NCBI GenBank assembly: GCA_030453285.1
Contig: JAKDKP010000189.1
Location: 1-5,592, forward strand
Reading direction: 5' to 3'
Origin: Propionibacteriales bacterium
Lineage (GTDB): Bacteria; Actinomycetota; Actinomycetes; Propionibacteriales; Propionibacteriaceae
DNA: 5,592 nucleotides
The notes under the pieces were generated by a model that worked only from the letters and a program-made list of their open reading frames with translations, had not been told where the DNA came from and ran no database searches. This document shows, piece by piece, positions 1 to 5,558 of this stretch; position 1 is the first letter of the stretch, and each line of letters begins with the position of its first letter. The translations under genes and the position numbers were made by a program.

Positions 1-374
1 TCACCACGTACGACTCCGACGCCGACATGGTCGCCGCCGTCGACGCCGGCGCCAGTGGGTACCTGCTCAAGGACGCACCTCCTGAGTTGATCATGGACGC
101 CGCTCGGCGAGCCGCTCGGGGGGAATCCGCCTTGGCCCCCGAGGTAGCCGATCGGTTGAATCGGCGTAGCCGCAGCAGTCAGACCCTCACCAAGCGCGAA
201 GTGGAGATCCTCGAGCTGCTGGCCGGTGGCGCCACCAACCGCGCCATGGCCAAGGAACTCTTCATCAGCGAGGCGACGGTCAAGACCCATCTGGTGCACG
301 TGTTCGACAAGCTGGGCGTGGACAATCGCACGACCGCGGTCGCCACCGCCCGCGAACGACGCCTGATCCGCTGA
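1..374 (+). CDS. NarL/LuxR-family response regulator, C-terminal part (5' end outside window)
   Basis: This is a DNA-binding response regulator of a two-component system. The reading frame is open from base 3, so the gene begins upstream and ATG 27 is an internal Met, not the start. Bases 3-90 encode the end of a receiver domain: the TTY motif with its conserved switch Thr (codon 6-8), then AGASGYLLKDA with the conserved Lys (codon 69-71). The phosphorylated Asp lies outside the window. After a linker (about 95-180), bases 186-371 encode a complete LuxR-type helix-turn-helix: LTKREVEIL, then NRAMAKELFISEATVKTH as the recognition unit, then KLGVDNRTTAV. About 123 residues are visible of a family length near 210-220. 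The partner histidine kinase would be expected upstream but is not seen. The stop falls 2 bases before the next start. The family is certain; the target genes and signal are unknown. Confidence 0.93.
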   Translation, partial: TTYDSDADMVAAVDAGASGYLLKDAPPELIMDAARRAARGESALAPEVADRLNRRSRSSQTLTKREVEILELLAGGATNRAMAKELFISEATVKTHLVHVFDKLGVDNRTTAVATARERRLIR

Positions 375-376
375 TC

Positions 377-941
377 ATGGACGGGGTCGACGTGATCACC
401 GGGCATCCCCAGCGGGAGTGTGGCACAGCGGTGCTCGTCCTGGCCGGATCCAGCGGTCGCGTTGACGTGTCGCGGGCCGAACTGTTCGCTCGGCACGGCG
501 CGGTCGCCACGGTGATGCGCTGGTTCGGCGGCGCCGGGCAGCAGCCCCGGCCGTACGAGGTCCCGCTCGAGCTCTTCTTCACTGCTCTTGATCAACTGGC
601 GGCGCGCGCGGACCGGCTCGCGATTGTCGGCACCTCCTTCGGAGCCGAGGCGGCGTGGTCCTGGTAGCCGGCGGAGACGATCGGGTCTGGCGAGCGTCAC
701 CTGTGCCACGCGCATCGCAGAGCGACGCGAACGCCACGACCTCGCCACCACGGTGATCACGCATCCGGCGGCCGGGCATCGCGTCGTGCTGCCGGGTGAG
801 ACGGTTGTCGATGGTGGCGTACGCACGGGCCGCGGCGGTACGGCAACCGCCGATGCCGAGCTCGGTCTGCTCGCCTGGCCGCATCGTCGACGCGTCCTAC
901 GGCTGGATGAGCGCGGCGGACAGGTCCACGATCGGTGCTGA
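377..941 (+). pseudogene. Degraded acyl-CoA thioester hydrolase/BAAT C-terminal-type alpha/beta hydrolase
   Basis: Three pieces in three frames together resemble one alpha/beta hydrolase of the acyl-CoA thioester hydrolase/BAAT C-terminal family. Piece 1 (377 to about 655) has VLVLAGSSGR, RWFGG, EVPLE and the nucleophile motif GTSFGAE (Ser87), then stops at 665-667. Piece 2 (about 658-690, next frame) reads VLVAGGDDRVW, which in this family holds the catalytic Asp. Piece 3 (about 690-941, third frame) reads RIAERRE, then AGHRVVLPGE with the catalytic His (codon 777-779), then a normal C-terminal end. In intact relatives a stretch of very roughly 80-100 residues separates the nucleophile from the Asp motif; here they nearly touch, so I infer an internal deletion at about 655-658. 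A second lesion lies at 690-691: restoring one C after the TGG codon would give the usual W-P-S and join pieces 2 and 3. The product would lack most of the fold, so a working enzyme is unlikely. Confidence 0.8.
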
Positions 942-951
942 TCATGGTCAT

Positions 952-981
952 CGGTCAGACGCGACGGTCTGTACCTGACCG
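952..981. terminator. Possible weak stem-loop after the pseudogene
   Basis: CGGTCAG (952-958) and CTGACCG (975-981) form a perfect 7-bp stem with a 16-base loop, 10 bases after the stop of the pseudogene. An alternative 5-bp stem, CAGAC (956-960) with GTCTG (967-971), shares bases with it, so only one can form at a time. No T-run follows. The position suits a terminator, but a regulator-binding dyad or chance is equally possible. Confidence 0.25.
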
Positions 982-1029
982 TGCGGTGCGTACGTGATCA
1001 TCGTCGTACCCGGTCGGCGGCTCGGTTCC

Positions 1030-1075
1030 ATCATGAGAAGCACCCTCCTCCACTCATGATCACCACCATGAGAAG
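1030..1075. repeat. Three alternating copies of CATGAG(AAG)
   Basis: CATGAGAAG occurs at 1032-1040 and again at 1067-1075 in direct orientation. Between them its inverted core CTCATG lies at 1053-1058. The first and middle copies extend to an 8-bp inverted repeat, ATCATGAG (1030-1037) with CTCATGAT (1053-1060). The middle and third copies form a second 6-bp inverted repeat. The middle copy can pair with only one neighbour at a time. The role is unknown; it may be an operator cluster or a weak structure between converging genes. Confidence 0.4.
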
Positions 1076-1168
1076 GGGCATGGCGACATCGGTCACGCTC
1101 CTCGGGCCGGGTGAGGTGGGACGTGCCCGGCGGGCGCTTGGGCCAAGGTCGGACGGATCGATCGTTCG

Positions 1169-2146
1169 TCAGCCAACCTCGGCCCGCACCGATGCTCCCG
1201 CGGCTCGAAGCAGGTCGGCTGCCTGGGCCAGGTCGTCGACGATGTCGGCGATCGGACGACGCTGACCGTCCAGGAGCCCGGCGCCCTGCCCGGCCCAGAC
1301 CGGCAGCACCTCGGGGTCGCGGTCGTCACGCGCGGCGGCGAATCGGGCCAGCTCGTCGGTGTCGGCGGCAAGCTCGTCCTCACGACCGGTCCAGTGTTCC
1401 ACGAAGGCATTGGTCACCGCGCGACCACCGAACTCTGCTGGCCAGCCGGTGCGCTGAGCAATGTCCAACACATGCGAGTGCGAGGTCTGGTCCTCGGCCG
1501 CGTTGGCCAGCAGGGCGACCACTCCGTCTGGCAGGGTCGACTCGGCGCAGGTTGTGAAGGCGGTACCGATCCACGCACCGGCGGCACCGGCCGCCAACAC
1601 GGCGGCCAACCCCCGCGCGGAGGCGATCCCACCGGCAGCCAGCACCGGGACGTCCACAACATCGAGCACCGACTGCAACAACGGCAGCGTGGCGACCTGA
1701 TCAACGCCGTGCCCACCGCCCTCGCCGCCGCGGGCGACCACGACATCGACGCCGGCATCCACCGCCGCGCGCGCTGCTGCCGTCGTACCGACTTGACAGG
1801 CCACCACGATCCCGGCTTCATGGCAGCGATCCACGTACGGCGTCGGGTCACCGAACGACAGCGACACCATGGCCGGACGGGCGGCCAGCGTCGCCTCGAG
1901 TTGGTCGGGATGCTCGGCCACGCCCCACAGTTGCAGCCCGATCACGTACGGCCGCTCTCCCGCGGCCAGCGCCTGTTCGGTGATCCAATCGCCGGTGGCT
2001 GCCCCACTGACGCCGAGTCCACCAAGGATCCCGGCGGAAGAGGCTGCCGCAACAAATCGACCGTCGGACACCCCGGCCATCGTGGCGGCGACCACGGGCA
2101 GGTCCAGGTCGAAACGATCGGTGAGCCACGTGTTGATCAGTGCCAT
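1169..2146 (-). CDS. Nitronate monooxygenase-like FMN flavoprotein (2-nitropropane dioxygenase family)
   Basis: The product is a 325-residue TIM-barrel flavoprotein of the nitronate monooxygenase (formerly 2-nitropropane dioxygenase) family. Members use FMN and oxygen to oxidise toxic nitronates such as propionate-3-nitronate in the cytoplasm; related FabK proteins reduce enoyl-ACP. Seen in the sequence: an N-terminal PVVAATMAGVS segment (residues 17-27) followed by GGLG (42-45); the GGEGGGHG signature (140-147) with the expected catalytic His146; the phosphate-binding strand VLAAGGIAS (168-176) and WIGTAF (192-197); and the C-terminal PVWAGQGAG (282-290). All family landmarks are present and the length is usual. 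The start is ATG at 2146-2144, because the family N-terminus begins right after it; the frame stays open far upstream with no homologous content. The Shine-Dalgarno is weak. It is divergent from the hydrolase at 2337. The exact substrate cannot be told from sequence. Confidence 0.9.
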   Translation of the reverse strand: MALINTWLTDRFDLDLPVVAATMAGVSDGRFVAAASSAGILGGLGVSGAATGDWITEQALAAGERPYVIGLQLWGVAEHPDQLEATLAARPAMVSLSFGDPTPYVDRCHEAGIVVACQVGTTAAARAAVDAGVDVVVARGGEGGGHGVDQVATLPLLQSVLDVVDVPVLAAGGIASARGLAAVLAAGAAGAWIGTAFTTCAESTLPDGVVALLANAAEDQTSHSHVLDIAQRTGWPAEFGGRAVTNAFVEHWTGREDELAADTDELARFAAARDDRDPEVLPVWAGQGAGLLDGQRRPIADIVDDLAQAADLLRAAGASVRAEVG

Positions 2147-2336
2147 GGGTCCATCATGCCGCGCAGAATGGAACGATCGCGACAGGGGCCTGGATCCTTG
2201 GGCGGCATCGCTCTCCTGGCTGAGGAGCGCGGTCTTCGGTACCGTGCTCCGGTGCCAGTAGCCCCCGGTCTCGTCATCACGACGAACAGCGTCCGGACGG
2301 GGAGCTCCAGCACGCGGAGCGAGGACGGCGCCCACC
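2147..2336. promoter_or_regulatory. Divergent intergenic region with an imperfect dyad
   Basis: These 190 bases lie between the starts of the minus-strand nitronate monooxygenase and the plus-strand hydrolase, so promoters for both should be here. The clearest structure is an imperfect dyad at 2209-2231: CTCCT (2213-2217) pairs with AGGAG (2223-2227), and after one mismatch three more pairs follow outward. On the plus strand TACCGT (2240-2245) fits a TANNNT -10 element, but the hexamer about 17-18 bases upstream is a poor -35. A purine-rich stretch at 2317-2325 (GAGCGAGGA) is a plausible ribosome binding site for ATG 2337. I see no convincing promoter for the minus-strand gene. Confidence 0.35.
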
Positions 2337-3020
2337 ATGGGCGCTGACCTGCGGGCGGTGTTCGTCCACGGCGCGGGCAGGGTGGGCAGCGATGCCTGGC
2401 CCGAACAAGCAGGTCTTCGCGGAGCAGAGTTCCCTGTACTGCCGGGATACGGCGAGGAGGAGCCCAGGGTGGGCGACCTGGCCAGGGGTGCCGTCATGAT
2501 CGCCGAGACGGCACGGCAGGCTGACGTGCTGATCGGTTGGTCGCTCGGGGGACTCGTCGCAACACTGGCCGCGAGCATCCACCCCATCCGAGCGCTCGTG
2601 GTACTGGAGCCGGCGCTCTTTTCCCTCACGCGCGGGCGTCCGGCGACCGAGGCGCTCATCGAGCGCGTACAACCCGTCTTCGACGATCTCTCGATCCCGG
2701 ACGTCGACTTCGGTGCGCGCTTCCTGCTCGCCCTCACCGGTCGGCAGACCGCGCCGGCACGTTCGCCGACCGAACTGCGCGACTCGCGCCGCCTGCGCCT
2801 GCACGGTGCTCCGTGGGCCCATCCGGTCGATCGGGAAGCAGTGCGTTCGACGCCGACGCTCGTCCTCACCGGCGGCTGGAACGACGAGTACGAGGAGGTC
2901 GCGGCCGCCCTCGTCGAGCTCGGCGCCACGCACGAGGTGCTCGCCGGTCACGGCCACCGCGTTGCACAACATCCGAACGCGACCAAACGCATCCTCAACT
3001 TCAGCCGATCGGTGGGCTGA
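2337..3020 (+). CDS. Small alpha/beta-fold hydrolase
   Basis: A complete 227-residue serine hydrolase of the alpha/beta-hydrolase superfamily, probably cytoplasmic since no signal peptide is seen. The catalytic set is visible: the HGAG oxyanion-hole loop (residues 11-14), the nucleophile elbow GWSLGG with Ser69 (67-72), the late strand LVLTGGWND with acid Asp183 (Glu184 next to it is an alternative), and the His in AGHGH, most likely His207, before the terminal helix. The cap region (about 95-165) is short, as in small esterases and RsbQ/MenH-like hydrolases, but it gives no specificity clue. ATG 2337 fits because the first beta strand and HGAG follow at once, with a purine-rich GAGCGAGGA about 11 bases upstream. 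Antisense frames across it are shadows. The substrate is unknown. The divergent flavoenzyme gene may be co-regulated, but no shared pathway can be shown. Confidence 0.88.
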   Translation: MGADLRAVFVHGAGRVGSDAWPEQAGLRGAEFPVLPGYGEEEPRVGDLARGAVMIAETARQADVLIGWSLGGLVATLAASIHPIRALVVLEPALFSLTRGRPATEALIERVQPVFDDLSIPDVDFGARFLLALTGRQTAPARSPTELRDSRRLRLHGAPWAHPVDREAVRSTPTLVLTGGWNDEYEEVAAALVELGATHEVLAGHGHRVAQHPNATKRILNFSRSVG

Positions 3021-3033
3021 CGACCCGGGCACC

Positions 3034-3123
3034 ACAATTTCTCGTACGCCGTACGGTCCTGATCGTCGATCACTCCGCCGCGCCGATGCGGTGTCTGCTG
3101 CCCCCGCACGACATACTCGCTCG
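3034..3123 (+). promoter_or_regulatory. Probable control region of the MFS gene: two perfect palindromes and a -10-like box
   Basis: The gap between the hydrolase stop and the permease start holds a 13-base palindrome, CGTACG-C-CGTACG (3043-3055), and five bases later an 11-base palindrome, GATCG-T-CGATC (3061-3071). Both could be operator sites for a dimeric regulator. CATACT (3112-3117) matches four of six bases of the TATAAT consensus and lies 6 bases before GTG 3124. That spacing suggests a leaderless transcript, which is common in actinobacteria. It would also explain the missing Shine-Dalgarno. No clear -35 is visible, so the promoter is tentative. Confidence 0.35.
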
Positions 3124-4449
3124 GTGACCACGACTCCCCCGCTGTCGATCGACCGGACCCAGCGGCGAACCATCGCCACCCTGGCCGGTTCCCAGGTGCT
3201 CGGCGGCGTCGGTGTCACCGCCGGGGTTGCCGTGGGTACCCTGCTGGCCGCCGACCTCTCCGGCAGCGAGACCTGGGCCGGCCTGGGCGGGACCAGCCAG
3301 ACCGTCGGCGGCGCGGTGTTCGCCATGGTGATTGCCCGAGTGATGGCTGCCCGCGGACGACGCCCCGGTCTCGCCCTGGGCTACGTGATCGCCATCATCG
3401 GTGGCCTCCTGGTGATCACCGCCGCCGTGATCGGCAGCTTCGGCCTGTTCCTGTGCGGCTCGCTGCTGTTCGGGGGTGCCACTGCCGCCAACTCCCAGGC
3501 GCGCTTCGCCGCGGCAGACCTGTCCGAGGAACACCACCGTGGCCGGCACCTGTCCATCGTGGTGTGGGCGACCACGATCGGCGCGGTGGCCGGCCCCAAC
3601 CTGACCGGACTCGGCGACGACGCTGCCCAGGTATTGGGGATTCCGGTGCTGGCCGGCCCGTACGCGTTCTCCCTGATCGGTCTGGTGCTGGCCACCGGCG
3701 TGCTGTGGCTGTGGCTGCGACCCGATCCCCTGCTCACGGCTAGGGCGATGGCCGTCGCCACCCCTGAGACGGTGGCCCGGCCCGGTGATGGACAGCCCGG
3801 CGATGGTCAGCCCAATGACGGTCAGCCCGGCGAGGCCGACACCGCGGCTGCTCGTGCGGCATCTGGCACTCCAGTCGGGGGGCTGAGGTCGATCCTGGCG
3901 CACCGGCCGGCCCTGCTCGGCCTTCTAGCCATGGCGCTCGGGCACGCGGTGATGGTGTCGGTGATGGTCATGACGCCGCTGCACATGCGGCATGGCGCGG
4001 CGAGCCTTGAGGTGATCGGCATCGTCATCTCCCTGCACATCGTCGGCATGTACGCCTTCTCCCCGATCACCGGTTGGGCGGTCGACCGCTTCGGCGGACG
4101 TGTGATCGTCGCCACCGGTGCTGCCCTGCTGCTCACGGCCGCGATCCTGGCCGGCAGCTCTCAGACGGGCCCGTCGATCCGACTGACGGCCGGGTTGATC
4201 GTGCTCGGCCTCGGCTGGAGTTGCACGCTGATCGCCGGTTCGACGTTGCTGACCAGCGCACTCAGCCTGAACGAACGTACCGGCGCCCAAGGCATGGCCG
4301 ACGTGGCGATGGGTCTGGCCGGCGGTGGCGGGGGCTTCCTCGCCGGCGTCATCGTGCAGCAATGGGGGTTTGCGACCCTCGCCGTGCTGGCTGGCGGCCT
4401 CGGCGTACTGCTGGGCGTGCTGGTCTTCCTGCTGCGACGCGACCCCTGA
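3124..4449 (+). CDS. Major facilitator superfamily (MFS) transporter
   Basis: A 441-residue inner-membrane permease with about twelve hydrophobic helices in two groups of six: roughly residues 17-42, 52-72, 82-103, 105-125, 143-162, 177-198, then 262-284, 294-318, 328-344, 352-374, 389-412 and 414-437. Loop 2-3 carries ARVMAARGRRPG (71-82), a degenerate MFS motif A. The matching loop of the second half has GWAVDRFGGR (317-326), a good motif A. Helix 5 has IGAVAGP (152-158), resembling the GP-containing motif C typical of drug/H+ antiporters. The layout suggests proton-driven export, but the substrate is unknown. The central cytoplasmic loop (199-261) is long and contains a proline/glycine/aspartate-rich tandem repeat. 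I chose GTG 3124 because helix 1 follows after a short tail; GTG 3091 in the same frame would add 11 residues. Neither has a good ribosome binding site. The frame is open well upstream through the hydrolase gene, but that part is shadow. Confidence 0.87.
   Translation: MTTTPPLSIDRTQRRTIATLAGSQVLGGVGVTAGVAVGTLLAADLSGSETWAGLGGTSQTVGGAVFAMVIARVMAARGRRPGLALGYVIAIIGGLLVITAAVIGSFGLFLCGSLLFGGATAANSQARFAAADLSEEHHRGRHLSIVVWATTIGAVAGPNLTGLGDDAAQVLGIPVLAGPYAFSLIGLVLATGVLWLWLRPDPLLTARAMAVATPETVARPGDGQPGDGQPNDGQPGEADTAAARAASGTPVGGLRSILAHRPALLGLLAMALGHAVMVSVMVMTPLHMRHGAASLEVIGIVISLHIVGMYAFSPITGWAVDRFGGRVIVATGAALLLTAAILAGSSQTGPSIRLTAGLIVLGLGWSCTLIAGSTLLTSALSLNERTGAQGMADVAMGLAGGGGGFLAGVIVQQWGFATLAVLAGGLGVLLGVLVFLLRRDP
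3781..3834 (+). repeat. 15-bp tandem repeat inside the MFS gene
   Basis: There are three full copies and one partial copy of a 15-base unit: CCCGGTGATGGACAG (3781-3795), CCCGGCGATGGTCAG (3796-3810), CCCAATGACGGTCAG (3811-3825) and CCCGGCGAG (3826-3834). The unit is five codons, so copy-number change keeps the frame. It encodes P-G/N-D-G-Q repeats (residues 220-237) in the loop between helices 6 and 7. Most differences between copies are at third codon positions; copy 3 also changes Gly to Asn. Confidence 0.85.
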
Positions 4450-4660
4450 ACAGCGGCTCCAGTCCAGCCAACCGCGACTGCTCCAACGGAGCGCGGAAGA
4501 TCCGTGCTGCTGCCCGGAGCGGACGCGGTTGGCTGGATCACCTGCAGTTCGCTCCGGCTGTGATCCGTCGATGGGTACTACTCCGTGGCTCTGACCGGCC
4601 TCATCCACAGATTCGCCCAGCGGCCACCCAGCCGGGCGTCCATCCCCGCAGACTGAACCG
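4450..4660. other. Gene-free gap downstream of the MFS gene
   Basis: These 211 bases lie between the permease stop and the ATG of the AbiEi-like gene. Frames crossing the gap show no recognisable protein. The left half is taken up by the long inverted repeat described separately. The right half (4544-4660) should carry the promoter of the downstream gene, but I see no good -10/-35 pair and no strong Shine-Dalgarno before ATG 4661. TCATCCACA at 4601-4609 differs by one base from the DnaA-box consensus, but stands alone. Confidence 0.55.
4463..4537. repeat. Long inverted repeat / stem-loop after the MFS gene
   Basis: TCCAGCCAACCGCG (4463-4476) is the exact reverse complement of 4524-4537, giving a perfect 14-bp stem. 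After one A-A mismatch, seven more pairs follow inward (4478-4484 with 4516-4522, one of them G-T). Inside that, ACGGA (4486-4490) pairs with TCCGT (4501-4505) around a 10-base loop. The whole folds as a roughly 75-base rod beginning 14 bases after the permease stop. No T-run follows on either strand. It could be a terminator without a U-tract, a dispersed intergenic repeat, an mRNA-stabilising 3' end or a small structured RNA; the sequence alone does not decide. Confidence 0.6.
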
Positions 4661-5558
4661 ATGGACATCATCGATTCACTGGCCGTCGCCCGCGACGGCC
4701 TGGTGACCACCGGTCAACTCACCGAGATCGGACTGCACCACGGAACCATTCGCCGGCTGGTGAGTCAGCAGACACTGGTACGCGTGGCCCGCGGCGTGTA
4801 CGCACTGCCGCTGTCAGACCTCGATGCGCGCCAGGTCCACCTCCGACGGGCGCGCGCACACCTGGCTGGTGGGACATCCGCTGCGGGCCCTCACCGATGA
4901 GTCCGCCATCGCGCTGCATGGCCTGCCCGGGGTCACCCAGGATCTGGCGGAGATCCATCTGAGCCAGGTCGACACGGGACGGGCACGACGGACCCAGCAC
5001 TTCAGGTGTCATCCACCGGTGCCGGCCACCACCGTCACGAGGATCGATGGGCTCCAGGTGGTGAACGCCCCGGTGGCGGTGGCTCTGGTGGCTCGACGGG
5101 GCTCCCTGCGCACCGCCGTCATGGCGGCGGATGCGTTGCTGCGCCGTGACCATGATCGTGCTGCCCTGGATGCTGCGCTCTCCGCGTACGGCGGCAGACC
5201 CGGCACGTTGGTGATGGCCCTGGCCACGCCGGAATCCGAGTCGCCCGGCGAGTCATGGAGCAGGCTGGTGTTCCATCAGATCGGCATCGAACAACCTCGA
5301 CAGCAGGTGGTGATCTCCGATGCTCACGGCAACTTCCTGGCCCGGGTCGATTTCCTCATCGACGATCCACCGACGGTGATCGAGTTCGACGGAATGTCGA
5401 AGTACGAGGGCGCCAACGGTGCCAAGGCGCTGGCTGCGGAAAACCGCCGGGAGGACGGGCTGCGCGAGCTCCGCTACGCCGTCGTACGACTCACCTGGGC
5501 TGACCTGGGCACGCCGCAGCGGGTTCGCGATGCGCTGCGTAGGCACGGGGCTGCGTGA
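4661..5558 (+). pseudogene. AbiEi-like winged-helix + DUF559-like nuclease-fold protein, split by a frameshift
   Basis: Two overlapping frames together make one typical actinobacterial protein. The first frame (ATG 4661, stop 4898-4900) gives an N-terminal domain like AbiEi antitoxins of type IV toxin-antitoxin systems: GLVTTGQL (residues 13-20), TIRRLVSQQTLVRVARGVYALP (29-50), a winged helix ending in the usual GVY. It then runs through HLRRARAHLAGG and stops. The expected continuation, LTDESAIALHGLPG, starts at 4890 in another frame. Removing one base from GGGCCC (4885-4890) joins them into a 298-residue protein, close to the usual family length of about 300. AbiEi proteins bind DNA to repress their operon and counter the nucleotidyltransferase-type toxin AbiEii; no AbiEii gene is in the window, and fusions of this kind usually stand alone. 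The lesion may be a real mutation or a one-base sequence error. The rest of the gene shows no other damage, so any decay is recent. Confidence 0.72.
4824..5558 (+). CDS. Downstream open frame of the split gene: DUF559-like PD-(D/E)xK-type domain
   Basis: This is how the 3' part reads if the frame break is real: 244 residues from ATG 4824, of which about the first 22 are an out-of-frame shadow of the winged-helix part. From residue 23 it reads as family sequence: LTDESAIALHGLPG, a mid region with AVMAADALLRRD, then ESESPGESWSRLVF, the usual lead into the C-terminal domain. That domain resembles DUF559/Vsr-like endonuclease folds: RVDFLID with Asp176, VIEFDG with Glu187 and Asp189, and Lys193 in SKYEG, matching the D...ExD/K spacing of PD-(D/E)xK enzymes. 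It ends with RREDGLRELRYAVVRLTWADL, also typical. Nuclease activity is inferred from fold similarity and not established for this family. ATG 4824 has no clear ribosome binding site, so separate translation of this part is doubtful. Confidence 0.6.
   Translation: MRARSTSDGRAHTWLVGHPLRALTDESAIALHGLPGVTQDLAEIHLSQVDTGRARRTQHFRCHPPVPATTVTRIDGLQVVNAPVAVALVARRGSLRTAVMAADALLRRDHDRAALDAALSAYGGRPGTLVMALATPESESPGESWSRLVFHQIGIEQPRQQVVISDAHGNFLARVDFLIDDPPTVIEFDGMSKYEGANGAKALAAENRREDGLRELRYAVVRLTWADLGTPQRVRDALRRHGAA

Larger units (their letters stand above)
942..1168. other. Gene-free gap between converging genes
   Basis: This 227-base stretch separates the 3' end of the thioesterase-like pseudogene from the 3' end of the minus-strand nitronate monooxygenase gene. 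Open frames crossing it carry no recognisable domain and look like chance frames of GC-rich DNA. It contains a small stem-loop and a three-copy CATGAG motif, both listed separately. A further GC-rich dyad, GCCGGG (1106-1111) with CCCGGC (1126-1131), could act in termination of the minus-strand gene, but no T-run follows it on either strand. Confidence 0.6.

Noticed and set aside
1033..1059. Tiny open frame of eight codons beginning within the first CATGAG copy
   Set aside because: It has no ribosome binding site and no downstream plus-strand gene that it could regulate as a leader peptide.
2237..2244. Eight-base palindrome CGGTACCG in the divergent region
   Set aside because: It is short, does not extend, and is made of words frequent in this DNA, so it is expected by chance.
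1394..2347. Plus-strand open frame of 317 codons opposite the nitronate monooxygenase
   Set aside because: The Gly/Arg/His-rich sequence has no recognisable motif and mirrors the antisense of a well-conserved flavoprotein gene.
1169..2929. Long minus-strand open frame giving a 260-residue N-terminal extension of the nitronate monooxygenase
   Set aside because: The extension is Ser/Arg-rich with no domain and is antisense to the hydrolase gene with its clear catalytic motifs. The flavoenzyme family begins at ATG 2146.
2713..3123. Upstream extension of the MFS frame into the hydrolase gene
   Set aside because: The Arg/Ser-rich sequence is out of frame with the hydrolase and not transporter-like. 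The permease starts near 3124, or possibly 3091.
2277..3326. Minus-strand open frame of 349 codons opposite the hydrolase and MFS start
   Set aside because: It has no family motifs and covers two convincing plus-strand genes plus their gap. It is typical of antisense openness in GC-rich DNA.
4601..4609. DnaA-box-like TCATCCACA
   Set aside because: It is a single site with one mismatch, with no cluster and no replication genes nearby, so it does not support an origin.
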